Part shown: positions 27,004 through 37,247 of the stretch, one piece after another
How positions within the stretch are numbered: the first letter of the stretch is position 1
Layout: every line of letters starts with the position of its first letter
NCBI RefSeq assembly: GCF_013170845.1
Contig: NZ_CP033367.1
Location: 3,783,001 to 3,847,000 of the forward strand
Reading direction: 5' to 3'
DNA: 64,000 nt
Origin: Mesorhizobium loti R88b
Lineage (GTDB): Bacteria; Pseudomonadota; Alphaproteobacteria; Rhizobiales; Rhizobiaceae
Notes under the pieces: model-generated
Told to the model about the DNA's origin: nothing
Databases searched by the model: none
Seen by the model: only the letters and a program-made list of their open reading frames with translations
Position numbers and translations under genes: made by a program

Positions 27004-27212
27004 TGAGCAATTTGTCTATCGGCCTTTTGGGAGCAGCCGTCGGGCTTCTCATAGCGTTGTTCGAGTATCTGGTTTTGCTGCCTCGTATTCTGAAGCAGAT
27101 AAGCGCGGAGGCTGTAAAACCGATAACGTTCGTGTTCCGTGTCGTGACGCCGATCCTGTTTGGATGCGCTGGCTATTTCGTCGCGATAAACCTGTATGGG
27201 AGTGGCCAATGA
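27003..27212 (+). CDS. Small two-helix membrane protein between nuoH and nuoI
   Basis: A 69-aa hydrophobic protein with two predicted membrane segments: about residues 5-27 ([21 protein letters not shown]) and 45-65 ([21 protein letters not shown]). Its start shares one base with the nuoH stop (TGATG), and its stop overlaps the nuoI start (ATGA), so it is locked into the operon. I do not recognise the family. It could be an accessory membrane subunit or assembly factor of complex I; only context supports that. Confidence 0.75.
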   Translation: MSNLSIGLLGAAVGLLIALFEYLVLLPRILKQISAEAVKPITFVFRVVTPILFGCAGYFVAINLYGSGQ

Positions 27213-27700
27213 ACGCTCTGTCTCAGGCCGCAAAATCGCTGCTGCTGCAGGATTTCGTCAGCGCCTTCTTCCTGTCGATGCGCCAGTTCTTCGCGCCGAA
27301 GGAGACGATCAACTATCCGCACGAGAAGGGGCCGACCAGCCCGCGCTTCCGGGGCGAGCACGCGCTGCGCCGCTATCCCAATGGCGAGGAACGCTGCATC
27401 GCATGCAAGCTTTGCGAGGCGATCTGCCCGGCGCAGGCGATCACCATCGAGGCCGGCCCACGCCGCAATGACGGCACGCGCCGCACGGTGCGTTATGACA
27501 TCGACATGGTGAAGTGCATCTATTGCGGCTTCTGCCAGGAAGCGTGCCCGGTCGACGCCATCGTCGAGGGGCCGAATTTCGAGTTCGCGACGGAGACGCG
27601 CGAGGAACTCTACTACGACAAGGACAGGCTGTTGGCGAATGGCGACCGGTGGGAGCGCGAACTGGCGCGCAACATCTCGCTGGACTCGCCCTACCGCTGA
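27209..27700 (+). CDS. nuoI: NADH-quinone oxidoreductase subunit I
   Basis: 23-kDa ferredoxin-like subunit carrying clusters N6a and N6b. The 163-aa protein has two typical 8Fe-8S motifs, [16 protein letters not shown] and [16 protein letters not shown], at about residues 63-74 and 102-113. The chosen ATG at 27209 overlaps the stop of the preceding small gene. Normal length and complete. Confidence 0.98.
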   Translation: MNALSQAAKSLLLQDFVSAFFLSMRQFFAPKETINYPHEKGPTSPRFRGEHALRRYPNGEERCIACKLCEAICPAQAITIEAGPRRNDGTRRTVRYDIDMVKCIYCGFCQEACPVDAIVEGPNFEFATETREELYYDKDRLLANGDRWERELARNISLDSPYR

Positions 27701-27736
27701 TATTTGCCGCATGGACGGGGCGAGGGGCCTCGTCCA

Positions 27737-27783
27737 GAGGATGATCCCGAAAAGTTGCAGACTTTTCGGACCAGATCATCCTC
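27737..27783. repeat. RIME-like palindrome between nuoI and nuoJ
   Basis: Arms GAGGATGAT (27737-27745) and ATCATCCTC (27775-27783), with inner arms CCGAAAAGT and ACTTTTCGG around TGCAG. This belongs to the same general rhizobial class as the element at 822-857. It sits inside the operon, downstream of the nuoI stop. Confidence 0.75.
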
Positions 27784-27798
27784 CGGGATGAAAGAGTG

Positions 27799-27846
27799 TC
27801 GCATGTTTCTTTCGATCGGGTCTTTCAACCCGATCGGAACATGCGA
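27799..27846. repeat. Strong hairpin-forming repeat between nuoI and nuoJ
   Basis: Arms TCGCATGTT (27799-27807) and AACATGCGA (27838-27846), with inner arms CGATCGGGT and ACCCGATCG around CTTTCA. There is no T-run after it, so it is not an obvious intrinsic terminator. It follows the RIME-like palindrome by 15 bp inside a 238-bp gap in an otherwise tightly packed operon. Confidence 0.75.
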
Positions 27847-27938
27847 TAGGAACACGAAACTTGCCGACCGGAGGCGGTCGCAAAGAATCGAACCGGGCAC
27901 GAGCGCCATGTTCGAACAGGAAACCCGGGGGATCCCCA

Positions 27939-28559
27939 ATGTTGAGTGGACTAGAGGCGGCCTTTTTCTACCTCTTCGCCTTTGTCGCGGTGGCGTCGGC
28001 GTTCATGGTCATTTCGTCGCGCAACCCCGTGCATTCGGTGCTGTTCCTGATCCTGACCTTCTTCAACGCCGCAGGCCTCTTCATGCTGACCGGCGCCGAG
28101 TTCCTGGCGATGATCCTGCTCGTCGTCTATGTCGGCGCGGTCATGGTGCTGTTCCTGTTCGTAGTCATGATGCTCGACGTCGATTTCGCCGAGCTGAAAA
28201 GCGGCGCCCTGCAATATGCGCCGATCGGCGCGCTGGTCGGGCTGATCCTGGCGGCCGAACTGATCGTCGTGCTCGGCGGCTACACATTCGCGCCGAAACT
28301 GGCCGCGACTGTTTCGAAGCCTATTCCCGATCTCGCGGCGCGCTCGAACACGGCAGCGCTCGGCGACATCCTCTATACCGACTACCTCTACTACTTCCAG
28401 GTTTCGGGCCTCATCCTGCTGGTTGCCATGATCGGCGCCATCGTCTTGACGCTGCGCCACAAGGAAGGGGTCAAGCGGCAGTCGATCGCAGCCCAGGTCG
28501 GCCGCACGCCGGCCACCGGCATGGAAATCCGCAAGGTCAAGTCGGGCGAAGGAGTCTGA
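27939..28559 (+). CDS. nuoJ: NADH-quinone oxidoreductase subunit J
   Basis: Membrane subunit of complex I (206 aa) with five hydrophobic helices. The family motifs are [20 protein letters not shown] and the pi-bulge helix region [25 protein letters not shown] with its acidic residues. The ATG at 27939 gives [15 protein letters not shown]; the open frame upstream reads through the repeat region and is not coding. nuoK begins two bases after its stop. Confidence 0.96.
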   Translation: MLSGLEAAFFYLFAFVAVASAFMVISSRNPVHSVLFLILTFFNAAGLFMLTGAEFLAMILLVVYVGAVMVLFLFVVMMLDVDFAELKSGALQYAPIGALVGLILAAELIVVLGGYTFAPKLAATVSKPIPDLAARSNTAALGDILYTDYLYYFQVSGLILLVAMIGAIVLTLRHKEGVKRQSIAAQVGRTPATGMEIRKVKSGEGV

Positions 28560-28560
28560 G

Positions 28561-28869
28561 ATGGTCGTCGGCATCGCACATTATCTGACCGTATCGGCGA
28601 TCCTGTTCACGCTCGGCGTGTTCGGCATCTTCCTGAACCGCAAGAACGTCATCGTCATCCTGATGTCGGTCGAGCTGATCCTGCTGGCGGTCAACATCAA
28701 TTTCGTCGCCTTTTCGGCCGCACTTGGCGATCTGGTCGGCCAGGTGTTCGCGCTGTTCGTGCTGACGGTCGCGGCGGCAGAGGCTGCCATCGGACTTGCC
28801 ATTCTCGTCGTCTTCTTCCGCAACCGCGGCTCGATCGCGGTCGAAGACGTGAACATGATGAAGGGTTGA
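28561..28869 (+). CDS. nuoK: NADH-quinone oxidoreductase subunit K
   Basis: Small three-helix membrane subunit (102 aa) of the antiporter-like proton-pumping arm. It has the [18 protein letters not shown] segment with the conserved membrane Glu, and a second membrane Glu in [14 protein letters not shown]. Complete and in the standard order between nuoJ and nuoL. Confidence 0.97.
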   Translation: MVVGIAHYLTVSAILFTLGVFGIFLNRKNVIVILMSVELILLAVNINFVAFSAALGDLVGQVFALFVLTVAAAEAAIGLAILVVFFRNRGSIAVEDVNMMKG

Positions 28870-28879
28870 CGGAACCACC

Positions 28880-30853
28880 ATGTATCAGGCCATCGTCTTC
28901 CTTCCCCTGCTCGGCTTCCTGATCGTCGGCCTGTTCGGCAATTCGCTCGGCGCCAAGGCATCCGAATACATCACCTCCGGTTTCCTGGTGATTTCGGCCG
29001 TGCTGTCGTGGGTTGCCTTCTTCAGCGTCGGTTTCGGCCATGGCGAGGTGTTCGTCGTGCCGGTGCTGCACTGGATTCAGTCCGGCGGCCTCGACGTATC
29101 CTGGGCGCTCAGGATCGACACGCTGACGGTGGTGATGCTGGTGGTGGTCAACACCGTGTCGGCGCTGGTTCACATCTATTCGATCGGCTACATGCACCAC
29201 GATCCGAACCGGCCGCGTTTCTTCGCCTACCTGTCGCTGTTCACCTTCGCCATGCTGATGCTGGTGACAGCCGACAATCTGGTGCAGATGTTCTTTGGCT
29301 GGGAAGGGGTCGGTCTCGCGTCCTACCTGCTGATCGGCTTCTGGTACAAGAAGCCGTCGGCCAATGCCGCGGCCATCAAGGCCTTCGTCGTCAACCGTGT
29401 CGGCGATTTCGGCTTCGCGCTCGGCATCTTCGGCTTGTTCGTGTTGTTCGGCTCGGTCAATCTCGGCACCATATTTGCCAATGCAGCAACGTTCATTCCG
29501 GCTGAAGGCGCACCGCAAGGTCCCGCCGTGCTGACCTTCCTTGGCCATGCGCTGGACAAACAGTCGGCGATGACCGTCGTCTGCCTGCTGCTGTTCATGG
29601 GCGCCATGGGCAAGTCGGCACAGGTGCCGCTGCACACCTGGCTGCCGGACGCCATGGAAGGCCCGACGCCTGTTTCCGCGCTCATCCATGCCGCCACCAT
29701 GGTGACGGCGGGCGTGTTCATGCTGGCGCGGCTTTCGCCGCTGTTCGAACTGTCGCATTCGGCGCTGACGGTGGTCACCTTCATCGGCGCCTTCACCGCC
29801 TTCTTCGCGGCGACCGTTGGCCTCGTCCAGAACGACATCAAGCGCGTCATCGCCTATTCGACCTGCTCGCAGCTCGGTTACATGTTCGTGGCGCTCGGCG
29901 TAGGCGCCTATGGCGCTGCAATCTTCCATCTGTTCACGCATGCCTTCTTCAAGGCGCTGCTGTTCCTCGGCTCCGGCTCGGTCATCCATGCCGTCTCCGA
30001 CGAGCAGGACATGCGCAAGATGGGCGGCTTGCGGAAGCTGATCCCGACCACCTACTGGATGATGGTGATCGGCACGCTGGCGCTGACCGGCGTCGGCATT
30101 CCGGTAACCGTCATCGGCACCGCCGGCTTCTTCTCCAAGGACGCCATCATCGAGAGCGCCTTTGCCGGCCACAATTCGGTCGCCGGCTTCGCCTTCGTGC
30201 TGCTCGTGATCGCGGCCTGCTTCACCTCCTTCTACTCCTGGCGCCTGATCTTCATGACGTTCCACGGCAAGCCGCGGGCGAGCCATGAGGTTATGCACCA
30301 TGTCCATGAATCGCCGCCGGTGATGCTGGTGCCGCTGTTCATCCTGGCAGCCGGCGCGCTGTTTGCCGGCGTCATCTTCCACAGCTCCTTCATCGGCGAA
30401 GGCTATGCCGAGTTCTGGAAGGCATCGCTGTTCACGCTGCCGGACAACCACATTCTGCACCAGATCGAAGAACTGCCGCTGTGGGTCGAGCTGTCGCCCT
30501 TCATCGCCATGCTGATCGGCTTCGCGCTGGCGTGGAAATTCTACATCCGCTCGCCGGAAATGCCGGTGAACCTAGCTAAGCAGAATCGCGGGCTCTACGC
30601 CTTCCTGCTCAACAAGTGGTATTTCGACGAGCTCTACGACTTCCTGTTCGTGCGGCCGGCCAAGCGCCTCGGCTACTTCCTGTGGAAGACCGGTGATGGC
30701 ACCATCATCGACGGGCTCGGGCCGGATGGCATTTCGGCGCGCGTCGTCGATGTCACCAACCGCGTCGTCAAGCTGCAGACCGGCTACCTCTACCATTATG
30801 CCTTCGCCATGCTGATCGGCGTTGCCGCACTCGTCACCTGGATGATGCTCTGA
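28880..30853 (+). CDS. nuoL: NADH-quinone oxidoreductase subunit L
   Basis: Largest antiporter-like membrane subunit (657 aa), at the distal end of the membrane arm, with the long lateral helix in its C-terminal part. Conserved blocks include [45 protein letters not shown] and the lysine-containing [23 protein letters not shown]. The stop overlaps the nuoM start (TGATG). A 587-aa open frame on the opposite strand here is a codon-bias shadow. Confidence 0.98.
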   Translation: MYQAIVFLPLLGFLIVGLFGNSLGAKASEYITSGFLVISAVLSWVAFFSVGFGHGEVFVVPVLHWIQSGGLDVSWALRIDTLTVVMLVVVNTVSALVHIYSIGYMHHDPNRPRFFAYLSLFTFAMLMLVTADNLVQMFFGWEGVGLASYLLIGFWYKKPSANAAAIKAFVVNRVGDFGFALGIFGLFVLFGSVNLGTIFANAATFIPAEGAPQGPAVLTFLGHALDKQSAMTVVCLLLFMGAMGKSAQVPLHTWLPDAMEGPTPVSALIHAATMVTAGVFMLARLSPLFELSHSALTVVTFIGAFTAFFAATVGLVQNDIKRVIAYSTCSQLGYMFVALGVGAYGAAIFHLFTHAFFKALLFLGSGSVIHAVSDEQDMRKMGGLRKLIPTTYWMMVIGTLALTGVGIPVTVIGTAGFFSKDAIIESAFAGHNSVAGFAFVLLVIAACFTSFYSWRLIFMTFHGKPRASHEVMHHVHESPPVMLVPLFILAAGALFAGVIFHSSFIGEGYAEFWKASLFTLPDNHILHQIEELPLWVELSPFIAMLIGFALAWKFYIRSPEMPVNLAKQNRGLYAFLLNKWYFDELYDFLFVRPAKRLGYFLWKTGDGTIIDGLGPDGISARVVDVTNRVVKLQTGYLYHYAFAMLIGVAALVTWMML

Positions 30854-32358
30854 TGACCGCCTGGCCAATCCTCTCGCTGGTCACCTTCCTGCCGCTGGTT
30901 GGTGTGCTGCTGATCCTGTTCATCAACGATGACAGCGAAAACGCACGCCGCAACATCCGCGCCATCGCGCTGCTGACGACGACGTTCACCTTCATCATCT
31001 CGCTGTTCATCTGGACCGGCTTCGACAACTCGCAGGCCGGCTTCCAGTTCGTCGAAAAGGTCGCCTGGCTCGACTCCGGTATCTCCTACCACATGGGCGT
31101 CGACGGCATTTCCATGCTGTTTGTCATCCTGACGACCTTCCTGATGCCGCTCTGCATCCTGGCCTCGTGGGAATCGATCGAGAAGCGCGTCAAGGCCTAC
31201 ATGATCGCCTTCCTGCTGCTCGAGACGCTGATGATCGGCGTGTTCTGCGCGCTGGACATCGTGCTGTTCTACGTCTTCTTCGAGGCCGGCCTGATCCCGA
31301 TGTTCATCATCATCGGCGTCTGGGGCGGCAAGCGGCGCGTCTACGCCTCGTTCAAGTTCTTCCTCTACACGCTGGCCGGCTCGGTGCTGATGCTGCTTGC
31401 CATCATGGCGATGTTCTATCAGTCCGGCACGACCGACATCCCGACGCTGTTGACGCACAGCTTCCCGGCCAACATGCAGACTTGGCTATTCCTCGCCTTC
31501 TTCGCCTCTTTCGCGGTGAAGATGCCGATGTGGCCGGTGCACACCTGGCTCCCCGATGCTCACGTCGAAGCGCCAACGGCAGGCTCGGTCATCCTGGCCG
31601 GCATTCTCCTGAAGATGGGCGGGTACGGCTTCCTGCGCTTCTCCTTGCCGATGTTCCCGCTGGCATCCGAAATGTTCGCGCCGCTGGTGTTCACGCTCTC
31701 GGTCGTCGCCATCATCTACACCTCGCTGGTGGCGCTGATGCAGCAGGACATGAAGAAGCTGATCGCCTATTCGTCGGTCGCCCATATGGGCTTCGTCACC
31801 ATGGGTATCTTCGCCATGAACCAGGAAGGCGTGCAGGGCGCGATCTTCCAGATGCTCAGCCACGGTCTGGTCTCGGGCGCGCTGTTCCTGTGCGTCGGCG
31901 TCATCTACGACCGCATGCACACACGTGAGATCGATGCCTATGGCGGCCTGGTCAACAACATGCCGAAATACGCCACCGTGTTCCTGATCTTCACCATGGC
32001 CAATGTCGGCCTGCCCGGTACATCGGGCTTCATCGGCGAATTCCTGACCATGCTCGGCGTGTTCCGGGTCAACACCTGGGTGGCGTTCTTCGCCGCCACC
32101 GGTGTCATCCTGTCGGCGGCCTATGCGCTCTGGCTCTACCGCCGGGTGATCTTCGGCGCGCTGACCAAGGACAGCCTGAAGGGCCTGCTCGATCTGTCGT
32201 TGCGCGAGAAGGTCATCATCTACCCGCTGGTGGTGCTGGTCATCTTCTTCGGCGTCTATCCTGCTCCCGTCTTCAACGCGACGGCCCAATCGGTCAAGTC
32301 GCTCGTCACCAATGTCACCGCATCCATCGGCGCCGCGCAGACCGCGGCGGCGAACTGA
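30853..32358 (+). CDS. nuoM: NADH-quinone oxidoreductase subunit M
   Basis: Antiporter-like proton-pumping subunit (501 aa, about 14 helices). Family blocks are [18 protein letters not shown], with the essential membrane Glu, [32 protein letters not shown], and [20 protein letters not shown]. It shares one base with nuoL and is followed 18 bp later by nuoN. Confidence 0.98.
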   Translation: MTAWPILSLVTFLPLVGVLLILFINDDSENARRNIRAIALLTTTFTFIISLFIWTGFDNSQAGFQFVEKVAWLDSGISYHMGVDGISMLFVILTTFLMPLCILASWESIEKRVKAYMIAFLLLETLMIGVFCALDIVLFYVFFEAGLIPMFIIIGVWGGKRRVYASFKFFLYTLAGSVLMLLAIMAMFYQSGTTDIPTLLTHSFPANMQTWLFLAFFASFAVKMPMWPVHTWLPDAHVEAPTAGSVILAGILLKMGGYGFLRFSLPMFPLASEMFAPLVFTLSVVAIIYTSLVALMQQDMKKLIAYSSVAHMGFVTMGIFAMNQEGVQGAIFQMLSHGLVSGALFLCVGVIYDRMHTREIDAYGGLVNNMPKYATVFLIFTMANVGLPGTSGFIGEFLTMLGVFRVNTWVAFFAATGVILSAAYALWLYRRVIFGALTKDSLKGLLDLSLREKVIIYPLVVLVIFFGVYPAPVFNATAQSVKSLVTNVTASIGAAQTAAAN

Positions 32359-32376
32359 CCAGAGGTTTTGCGAACC

Positions 32377-33813
32377 ATGACGCCGGACCTTCTCTCCAGC
32401 CTGTCGCTCTCGACGCCCGAGCTGATCCTTGCCATCGGTGCGCTCGCGCTGCTGATGGTCGGCGCCTATTCGCGCGCCAATACCAGCACGCTGGTGACCG
32501 GCCTCGCCGTGGCCGTGCTGGTCGTCGCGGGCGCATGGCTGATCTTCCGGACCGGGGACGGCAGCGCTTATGGGCATGCCTTTATCCAGGATTCGTTTTC
32601 CCGCTTCATGAAGGTGCTGGCGCTGGTCGGCTCGGCCGTGACGCTGATCATGTCCGGGCGCTTTGCCAAGGCGGAACATTTCGACAAGTTCGAATATCCG
32701 GTGCTGATCCTGCTTTGCACGCTGGGCATGATGCTGATGATCTCGGCCAACAGCATGATCGGGCTCTATCTCGGCCTCGAACTGCAGTCGCTGGCGATCT
32801 ATGTGCTGTGCGCGATCAACCGCGACAATCTGCGTTCGACCGAGGCAGGCCTGAAATACTTCGTCCTCGGCGCGCTGTCGTCGGGCATGCTGCTCTATGG
32901 CATCAGCCTGGTCTACGGCTACACCGGCAACACCGGCTTCCAGGAAATCGCCACCGCTCTGGGTAGTGGCGAGCGCCAGCTTGGTCTCGTCTTCGGCCTG
33001 GTTTTCGTGCTGGCCGGCCTTGCCTTCAAGATCTCGGCGGTGCCGTTCCACATGTGGACACCCGACGTCTATGAAGGCGCGCCGACACCGGTGACCGCTT
33101 TCCTTGCGGCAGCCCCCAAGATGGCGGCGATGGCGCTGATCGTGCGCGTCACCATGGGTGCGTTCAAGCCGATTGCCGCCGACTGGCAGCAGATCATCGT
33201 CTTCATCTCGATCGCCTCGATGGCGCTCGGTGCCTTCGCCGCGATCGGCCAGACCAACATCAAGCGCCTGATGGCCTATTCCTCGATCGGCCACATGGGC
33301 TACGCGCTGGTCGGCCTTGCCGCCAACAGCCAGGCCGGCGTGCGCGGCGTTGCCATCTACATGCTGATCTACCTGGTGATGACGCTCGGCACCTTCGCCT
33401 TCATCCTCGCCATGCGGCGCAAGGAAGGCAATGTCGAGCAGATCAGCGATCTGGCCGGGCTTTCCTCGACCAATCCGATCATGGCGACCATCCTGACCAT
33501 CCTGATGTTCTCGCTGGCCGGCATCCCGCCGCTCGCCGGCTTCTGGGGGAAGTGGTACGTCTTCCTGGCCGCCATCAACGCGCATCTCTACGCGCTGGCG
33601 ATCATTGGCGTGCTGGCCTCAGTGGTGGGTGCTTATTACTACCTGCGCATCATCAAGATCATGTGGTTCGACGAGCCGGTCGGTGGCTTCGTGCCGATGG
33701 CCAGCGAATTGCGTGTCGTGCTCGGCGTCAGCGGCGCCTTCGTGCTGTTCTATGTGCTGATCGGCGGTCCGATCGGCACCTATGCCGAAGCCGCCGCCAA
33801 GACGTTTTTCTAG
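32377..33813 (+). CDS. nuoN: NADH-quinone oxidoreductase subunit N
   Basis: Third antiporter-like subunit of complex I (478 aa). Recognisable blocks are [50 protein letters not shown] and [18 protein letters not shown]. The ATG at 32377 has AGAGG at a suitable distance; an in-frame TTG at 32368 is too close to it. The downstream birA gene starts 5 bp after the stop, so the operon continues. Confidence 0.98.
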   Translation: MTPDLLSSLSLSTPELILAIGALALLMVGAYSRANTSTLVTGLAVAVLVVAGAWLIFRTGDGSAYGHAFIQDSFSRFMKVLALVGSAVTLIMSGRFAKAEHFDKFEYPVLILLCTLGMMLMISANSMIGLYLGLELQSLAIYVLCAINRDNLRSTEAGLKYFVLGALSSGMLLYGISLVYGYTGNTGFQEIATALGSGERQLGLVFGLVFVLAGLAFKISAVPFHMWTPDVYEGAPTPVTAFLAAAPKMAAMALIVRVTMGAFKPIAADWQQIIVFISIASMALGAFAAIGQTNIKRLMAYSSIGHMGYALVGLAANSQAGVRGVAIYMLIYLVMTLGTFAFILAMRRKEGNVEQISDLAGLSSTNPIMATILTILMFSLAGIPPLAGFWGKWYVFLAAINAHLYALAIIGVLASVVGAYYYLRIIKIMWFDEPVGGFVPMASELRVVLGVSGAFVLFYVLIGGPIGTYAEAAAKTFF

Positions 33814-33818
33814 ACGGA

Positions 33819-34640
33819 ATGGCATTTCGGCTGGCCCCAACCTCGGCGTCGGAAGGCTTCCGGCTCGAGGATCATGAGACTATCGGCTCCACCAATACGG
33901 TGGCGCTGGACCATGCAAGGGCAGGCGACCCTGGTAAATTGTGGGTCGTTTCCAAGAAGCAGGAAAGCGGGCGTGGCCGGCGCGGCCGCGCCTGGGTATC
34001 GCACGAAGGCAATCTGGCCGCGACCTTGCTCGTCATCACCGGCGGTGAACTTCGCCTTGCCGCGACGCTCGGTTTCGTCGCTGGCCTGTCGCTTGCCGAC
34101 GCGCTCGATGCAGTGGTGCCGAAAGGCCGCATCGCCATCGGGCTCGATGGTGCGAGCCAGGGGCAAAACCGTTTCGAGCTGAAATGGCCGAACGACGTGC
34201 TGGCCTCCGGTGCAAAGCTCGCCGGCATCCTGCTGGAGTCGGCGATACTGGATGGCGGCCGCTTCGCGGTCGCCGTCGGCATCGGCGTCAATGTGGTGGC
34301 GCATCCCCCGGATTTGCCGTATCCCGCGACATCGCTGCAGGCTCTCGGCGCGACATGCGACGCGGAAACGCTGTTCCTGGCGCTGTCGGATGCCTGGAGC
34401 GAGAATGCCCGCCTGTGGGATGAAGGGCGCGGACTTGCCGCCGTCAGGCGGCGCTGGCTGGCGCGCGCGGCGGGGCTTGGCGGCGAGGTTGCTGTCAGAA
34501 TTGACGGTAATGTCGTGCGTGGGGTGTTCGAGACCATTGACGAAGACTGTCGTTTCGTGATCCGCGACGATGAGGGATCTGTTGTGACGGTCGCAGCCGG
34601 CGATGTGCATTTCGGCGCGGTTGCATCCGCCCGAGTCTAG
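33819..34640 (+). CDS. birA: Biotin--[acetyl-CoA-carboxylase] ligase
   Basis: Attaches biotin to carboxylase carrier subunits through biotinyl-AMP. The 273-aa protein has the biotin/ATP-binding motif ESGRGRRGRAWVSHEGNL, the KWPNDVL motif with the key Lys, and GIGVNV. It lacks the N-terminal winged helix of E. coli BirA, so it is the monofunctional type and should not act as a repressor. It follows nuoN by 5 bp and is probably co-transcribed. Confidence 0.95.
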   Translation: MAFRLAPTSASEGFRLEDHETIGSTNTVALDHARAGDPGKLWVVSKKQESGRGRRGRAWVSHEGNLAATLLVITGGELRLAATLGFVAGLSLADALDAVVPKGRIAIGLDGASQGQNRFELKWPNDVLASGAKLAGILLESAILDGGRFAVAVGIGVNVVAHPPDLPYPATSLQALGATCDAETLFLALSDAWSENARLWDEGRGLAAVRRRWLARAAGLGGEVAVRIDGNVVRGVFETIDEDCRFVIRDDEGSVVTVAAGDVHFGAVASARV

Positions 34641-34737
34641 AGCGGCTCATTGTTCGATATGAACAATGACGGCTATAACTGTTTGTTTATGCGCAATTCC
34701 TGTGGGAAAGCCGTTGCACGCTTTTCCTGGAATTGCT
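34641..34737. repeat. Two-module dispersed palindromic repeat, copy B
   Basis: Second copy of the element at 13201-13300, in the birA-rnj gap. Module 1 is a hairpin whose inner arms read CATTGTTC and GAACAATG instead of CCGTTTC and GAAACGG. Module 2 (34691-34737) begins GCGCAATTCCTGTGGGAAAG and ends TTTTCCTGGAATTGCT. The ribosome binding site of rnj (AGGAAGGA) lies just after it. Confidence 0.85.
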
Positions 34738-34774
34738 CCAACGGCTTGGCCTGAGGGCCAGGAAGGAAAAAATC

Positions 34775-36445
34775 ATGGCGAAAGCCGAAAACGCTGAACT
34801 CGTCTTCGTGCCGCTTGGCGGCGTGGGCGAGATCGGCATGAACTTCGCTCTCTATGGCTACGGCCCGCCGAGCGCCCGCGAATGGATCGTCATCGATGTC
34901 GGCGTCACCTTTCCAGATGCCAGCCTGCCCGGCGTCGACCTGGTGCTGCCCGACACGCGCTTCATCGAGGAAAATCTCGCCAATCTGCGCGGTATCATCA
35001 TCACCCATGCGCACGAGGATCATTACGGCGCGCTGCTCGACACCTGGCCGAGGCTGAAAGCACCGGTCTGGATGACGCCGTTCAGCGCCGGCTTGCTGGA
35101 CGCCAAGCGGCAAGGCGAACAAGGCGCGCCGAAGATCCCGGTGACGATCTACCGGGCCGGCGAAAAATTCACAGTCGGCCCGTTCGAGATCGAAGCCATT
35201 CCGGTGGCGCACTCGATCCCTGAGCCGATGTCGCTGGCGATCACCACGCCGGCCGGCACCGTCATCCATACCGGTGACTGGAAGATCGATCCGGAACCGA
35301 CGATCGGCCCCAAGACCGACGAGGCACGGTTCCGTGCCTATGGTGACAAGGGTGTGCTGGCGCTGATCTGCGATTCGACCAATGCGCTGCGCGAAGGCGA
35401 ATCGCCCTCGGAAGTCGCTGTCGGCGAGGGCCTCAAGGGCGTCATCCAGAGTGCTGTCGGCCGCGTCGCCGTCACCACCTTCTCCTCCAATGTCGGGCGC
35501 ATCGTTTCCATTGCCAGGGCGGCACGCGATGCCGGCCGCCAGTGCCTGGTGCTGGGCCGTTCGCTGAAGCGCGTCATCGATGTCGCCGACGAACTCGGCT
35601 ACATGGACGGCTTGCCGGAATTCATCGCCGAGGAAGATTTCGGCTTCATCCCGCGCGAAAACCTCGTCATCATCTGCACCGGCAGCCAGGGCGAGCCGCT
35701 GGCGGCACTGGCCAAACTGTCGCGCGACGAGATGAAATCGGTGTCGCTGACGGCGGGCGATACGGTGGTGTTTTCCTCGCGTACGATTCCCGGCAACGAG
35801 AAGGCGATCCTCGAGATCAAGAACCGCCTGATCGATCTTGGCATCAAGATCATCGAGGACGGCGATGCGCTGGTGCATGTCTCCGGCCATCCCCGGCGCA
35901 GCGAATTGCGCAAGATGTATGAATGGGTGCGCCCGCAGATCGGCGTTCCCGTGCATGGCGAGGCGGCGCATCTGGTGGCGCAGGGCTCGCTGATGTCGAC
36001 TTCGGGCATCGGCCAGGTGGCGCAGGTGCGTGACGGTGACATGCTGAGGCTCGCGCCCGGCCCGGCCACCATCATCGACCAGGTGCCGTTCGGCCGCATC
36101 TACAAGGACGGCAGGCTGATCGGCACAGACCAGGCGATGGGCATTCGCGACCGGCGCAAATTGTCGTTTGCCGGCCATGTCGCGGTCAATGTCGTGCTCG
36201 ACGACAAATATGAGCTGGCCGGCGACCCCGACCTGGTCGCCATTGGTGTCGCCGAGGCCGATGCCGGTGGCGAGGCGCTGGAAGATTTGATGATCGATGC
36301 GGCCGTCGGCGCTGTGGACTCGATTCCTCGCCAGCGCCGCAAAGACCTCGACCTGGTGCAGGAAGCGGTGCGTCGCGCGGTGCGCGGTGCGGCCAACGAA
36401 GCCTGGGGCAAGAAGCCGCTGGTGACAGTGTTCGTCACGCGGTGA
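34775..36445 (+). CDS. rnj: Ribonuclease J
   Basis: Metallo-beta-lactamase/beta-CASP ribonuclease with 5'-3' exo- and endonuclease activity, acting in rRNA and mRNA maturation in the cytosol. The 556-aa protein has GGVGEIGMN, the zinc motif ITHAHEDHYGA (HxHxDH), GDWKIDPEPT, and the beta-CASP motifs including CTGSQGEP, FSSRTIPGNE and VHVSGHPRR. The ATG at 34775 follows AGGAAGGA; the longer in-frame extension to 34733 runs into the repeat. Lies in the birA-rnj-mce series. Confidence 0.95.
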   Translation: MAKAENAELVFVPLGGVGEIGMNFALYGYGPPSAREWIVIDVGVTFPDASLPGVDLVLPDTRFIEENLANLRGIIITHAHEDHYGALLDTWPRLKAPVWMTPFSAGLLDAKRQGEQGAPKIPVTIYRAGEKFTVGPFEIEAIPVAHSIPEPMSLAITTPAGTVIHTGDWKIDPEPTIGPKTDEARFRAYGDKGVLALICDSTNALREGESPSEVAVGEGLKGVIQSAVGRVAVTTFSSNVGRIVSIARAARDAGRQCLVLGRSLKRVIDVADELGYMDGLPEFIAEEDFGFIPRENLVIICTGSQGEPLAALAKLSRDEMKSVSLTAGDTVVFSSRTIPGNEKAILEIKNRLIDLGIKIIEDGDALVHVSGHPRRSELRKMYEWVRPQIGVPVHGEAAHLVAQGSLMSTSGIGQVAQVRDGDMLRLAPGPATIIDQVPFGRIYKDGRLIGTDQAMGIRDRRKLSFAGHVAVNVVLDDKYELAGDPDLVAIGVAEADAGGEALEDLMIDAAVGAVDSIPRQRRKDLDLVQEAVRRAVRGAANEAWGKKPLVTVFVTR

Positions 36446-36456
36446 CGAACAGGGGA

Positions 36457-36539
36457 ATAAGGGAGTAGGGCAGTAGGGCAAGCAAGTCGTGTAGTACTCG
36501 GCCTTCAGTTCTTTTTCTCTACTGCCACCCTGCCTTATC
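36457..36539. repeat. Imperfect inverted repeat between rnj and mce
   Basis: ATAAGGGAGTAGGGCAGTAG (from about 36457) pairs imperfectly with CTACTGCCACCCTGCCTTAT (about 36519-36538), around a spacer that contains a five-T run. It may be a short dispersed repeat or a weak hairpin; no copy is seen elsewhere in the window. Confidence 0.45.
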
Positions 36540-36567
36540 GACCTACTCGCCTGATACGGAGCACTCC

Positions 36568-36972
36568 ATGCTCGGACGATTGAATCATGTCGCGCTTGCG
36601 GTGCCGGATCTGGAGGCGGCCATTGCTACCTATCGTGGCACGCTCGGCGCCGAAGTGACGGAGCCGCAGGCTTTGCCGGAGCATGGTGTCACCGTGGTGT
36701 TCGTCAATGTCGGCAACACCAAGATCGAATTGCTGGAGCCTTTGGGTGAGGGCTCGCCGATCGCAGCGTTCCTTGCGAAAAACCCGTCCGGCGGCATGCA
36801 TCACCTCTGTTATGAGGTCGACGACATCCTGGCCGCGCGCGATCAGCTCAAGGCTGCCGGTGCGCGCGTGTTGGGCGACGGCAACCCGAAGATCGGCGCC
36901 CACGGCAAGCCGGTGCTGTTCCTGCACCCGAAGGATTTCTTCGGCACGCTGATCGAACTGGAACAATCATGA
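36568..36972 (+). CDS. mce: Methylmalonyl-CoA epimerase
   Basis: Interconverts (2R)- and (2S)-methylmalonyl-CoA, feeding the B12-dependent methylmalonyl-CoA mutase. The 134-aa VOC-fold protein has NHVALAVPDLEAAIATY with the first metal His, MHHLCYEVDDI with the second, and IELEQ at the C-terminus with the metal Glu. Its pathway partner needs the cofactor made by the cob genes in this window, although the genes are not linked. The stop overlaps the next gene by ATGA. Confidence 0.93.
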   Translation: MLGRLNHVALAVPDLEAAIATYRGTLGAEVTEPQALPEHGVTVVFVNVGNTKIELLEPLGEGSPIAAFLAKNPSGGMHHLCYEVDDILAARDQLKAAGARVLGDGNPKIGAHGKPVLFLHPKDFFGTLIELEQS

Positions 36973-37247
36973 GCTGGATTTCGTTCACCGCCCTGTTTTT
37001 CGCGACCTGGTGGGTGGTGCTGTTTGTCGTGCTGCCGTTCAGCGTCAGGACGCAGGATGACGATCATGACGTGACGTTGGGCACGGTCGCGAGCGCGCCG
37101 CGTGGCCCGCATATGTTGCGCGCCGTGATCCGGACCACCATTGTCACGGCGATCCTGATGGGCATTTTCTACGGCCTGACGCATGGGCTGGGATACAGCG
37201 TCGACGACCTCGCGCGCATCATGCCGGATTTCGGCCCCGCGAAATAG
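36969..37247 (+). CDS. DUF1467 family small membrane protein
   Basis: A 92-aa protein of the DUF1467 family, common in Rhizobiales, with two hydrophobic helices (about residues 5-25 and 52-72). It begins SWISFTALFFATWWVVLFVVLPFSV and carries a short charged loop, QDDDHDVTLG. Its ATG overlaps the mce stop (ATGA). In related genomes this gene usually precedes proS directly; here a caspase-like gene lies between. Function unknown. Confidence 0.88.
   Translation: MSWISFTALFFATWWVVLFVVLPFSVRTQDDDHDVTLGTVASAPRGPHMLRAVIRTTIVTAILMGIFYGLTHGLGYSVDDLARIMPDFGPAK

Noticed and set aside
27799..27846. Intrinsic terminator ending the nuo operon after nuoI
   Set aside because: No T-run follows, and nuoJ-N must be expressed with nuoA-I.
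28697..30460. 587-codon minus-strand frame opposite nuoL
   Set aside because: Antisense shadow; nuoL is complete on the plus strand.
31486..33585. 699-codon open frame on the minus strand opposite nuoM/nuoN
   Set aside because: Composition is His/Asp/Gln/Arg-rich without any domain, as expected from antisense reading of GC-biased membrane-protein codons. The plus strand is clearly nuoM and nuoN.
34673..36481. 602-codon minus-strand frame opposite rnj
   Set aside because: No family features, and RNase J with its catalytic motifs is on the plus strand.
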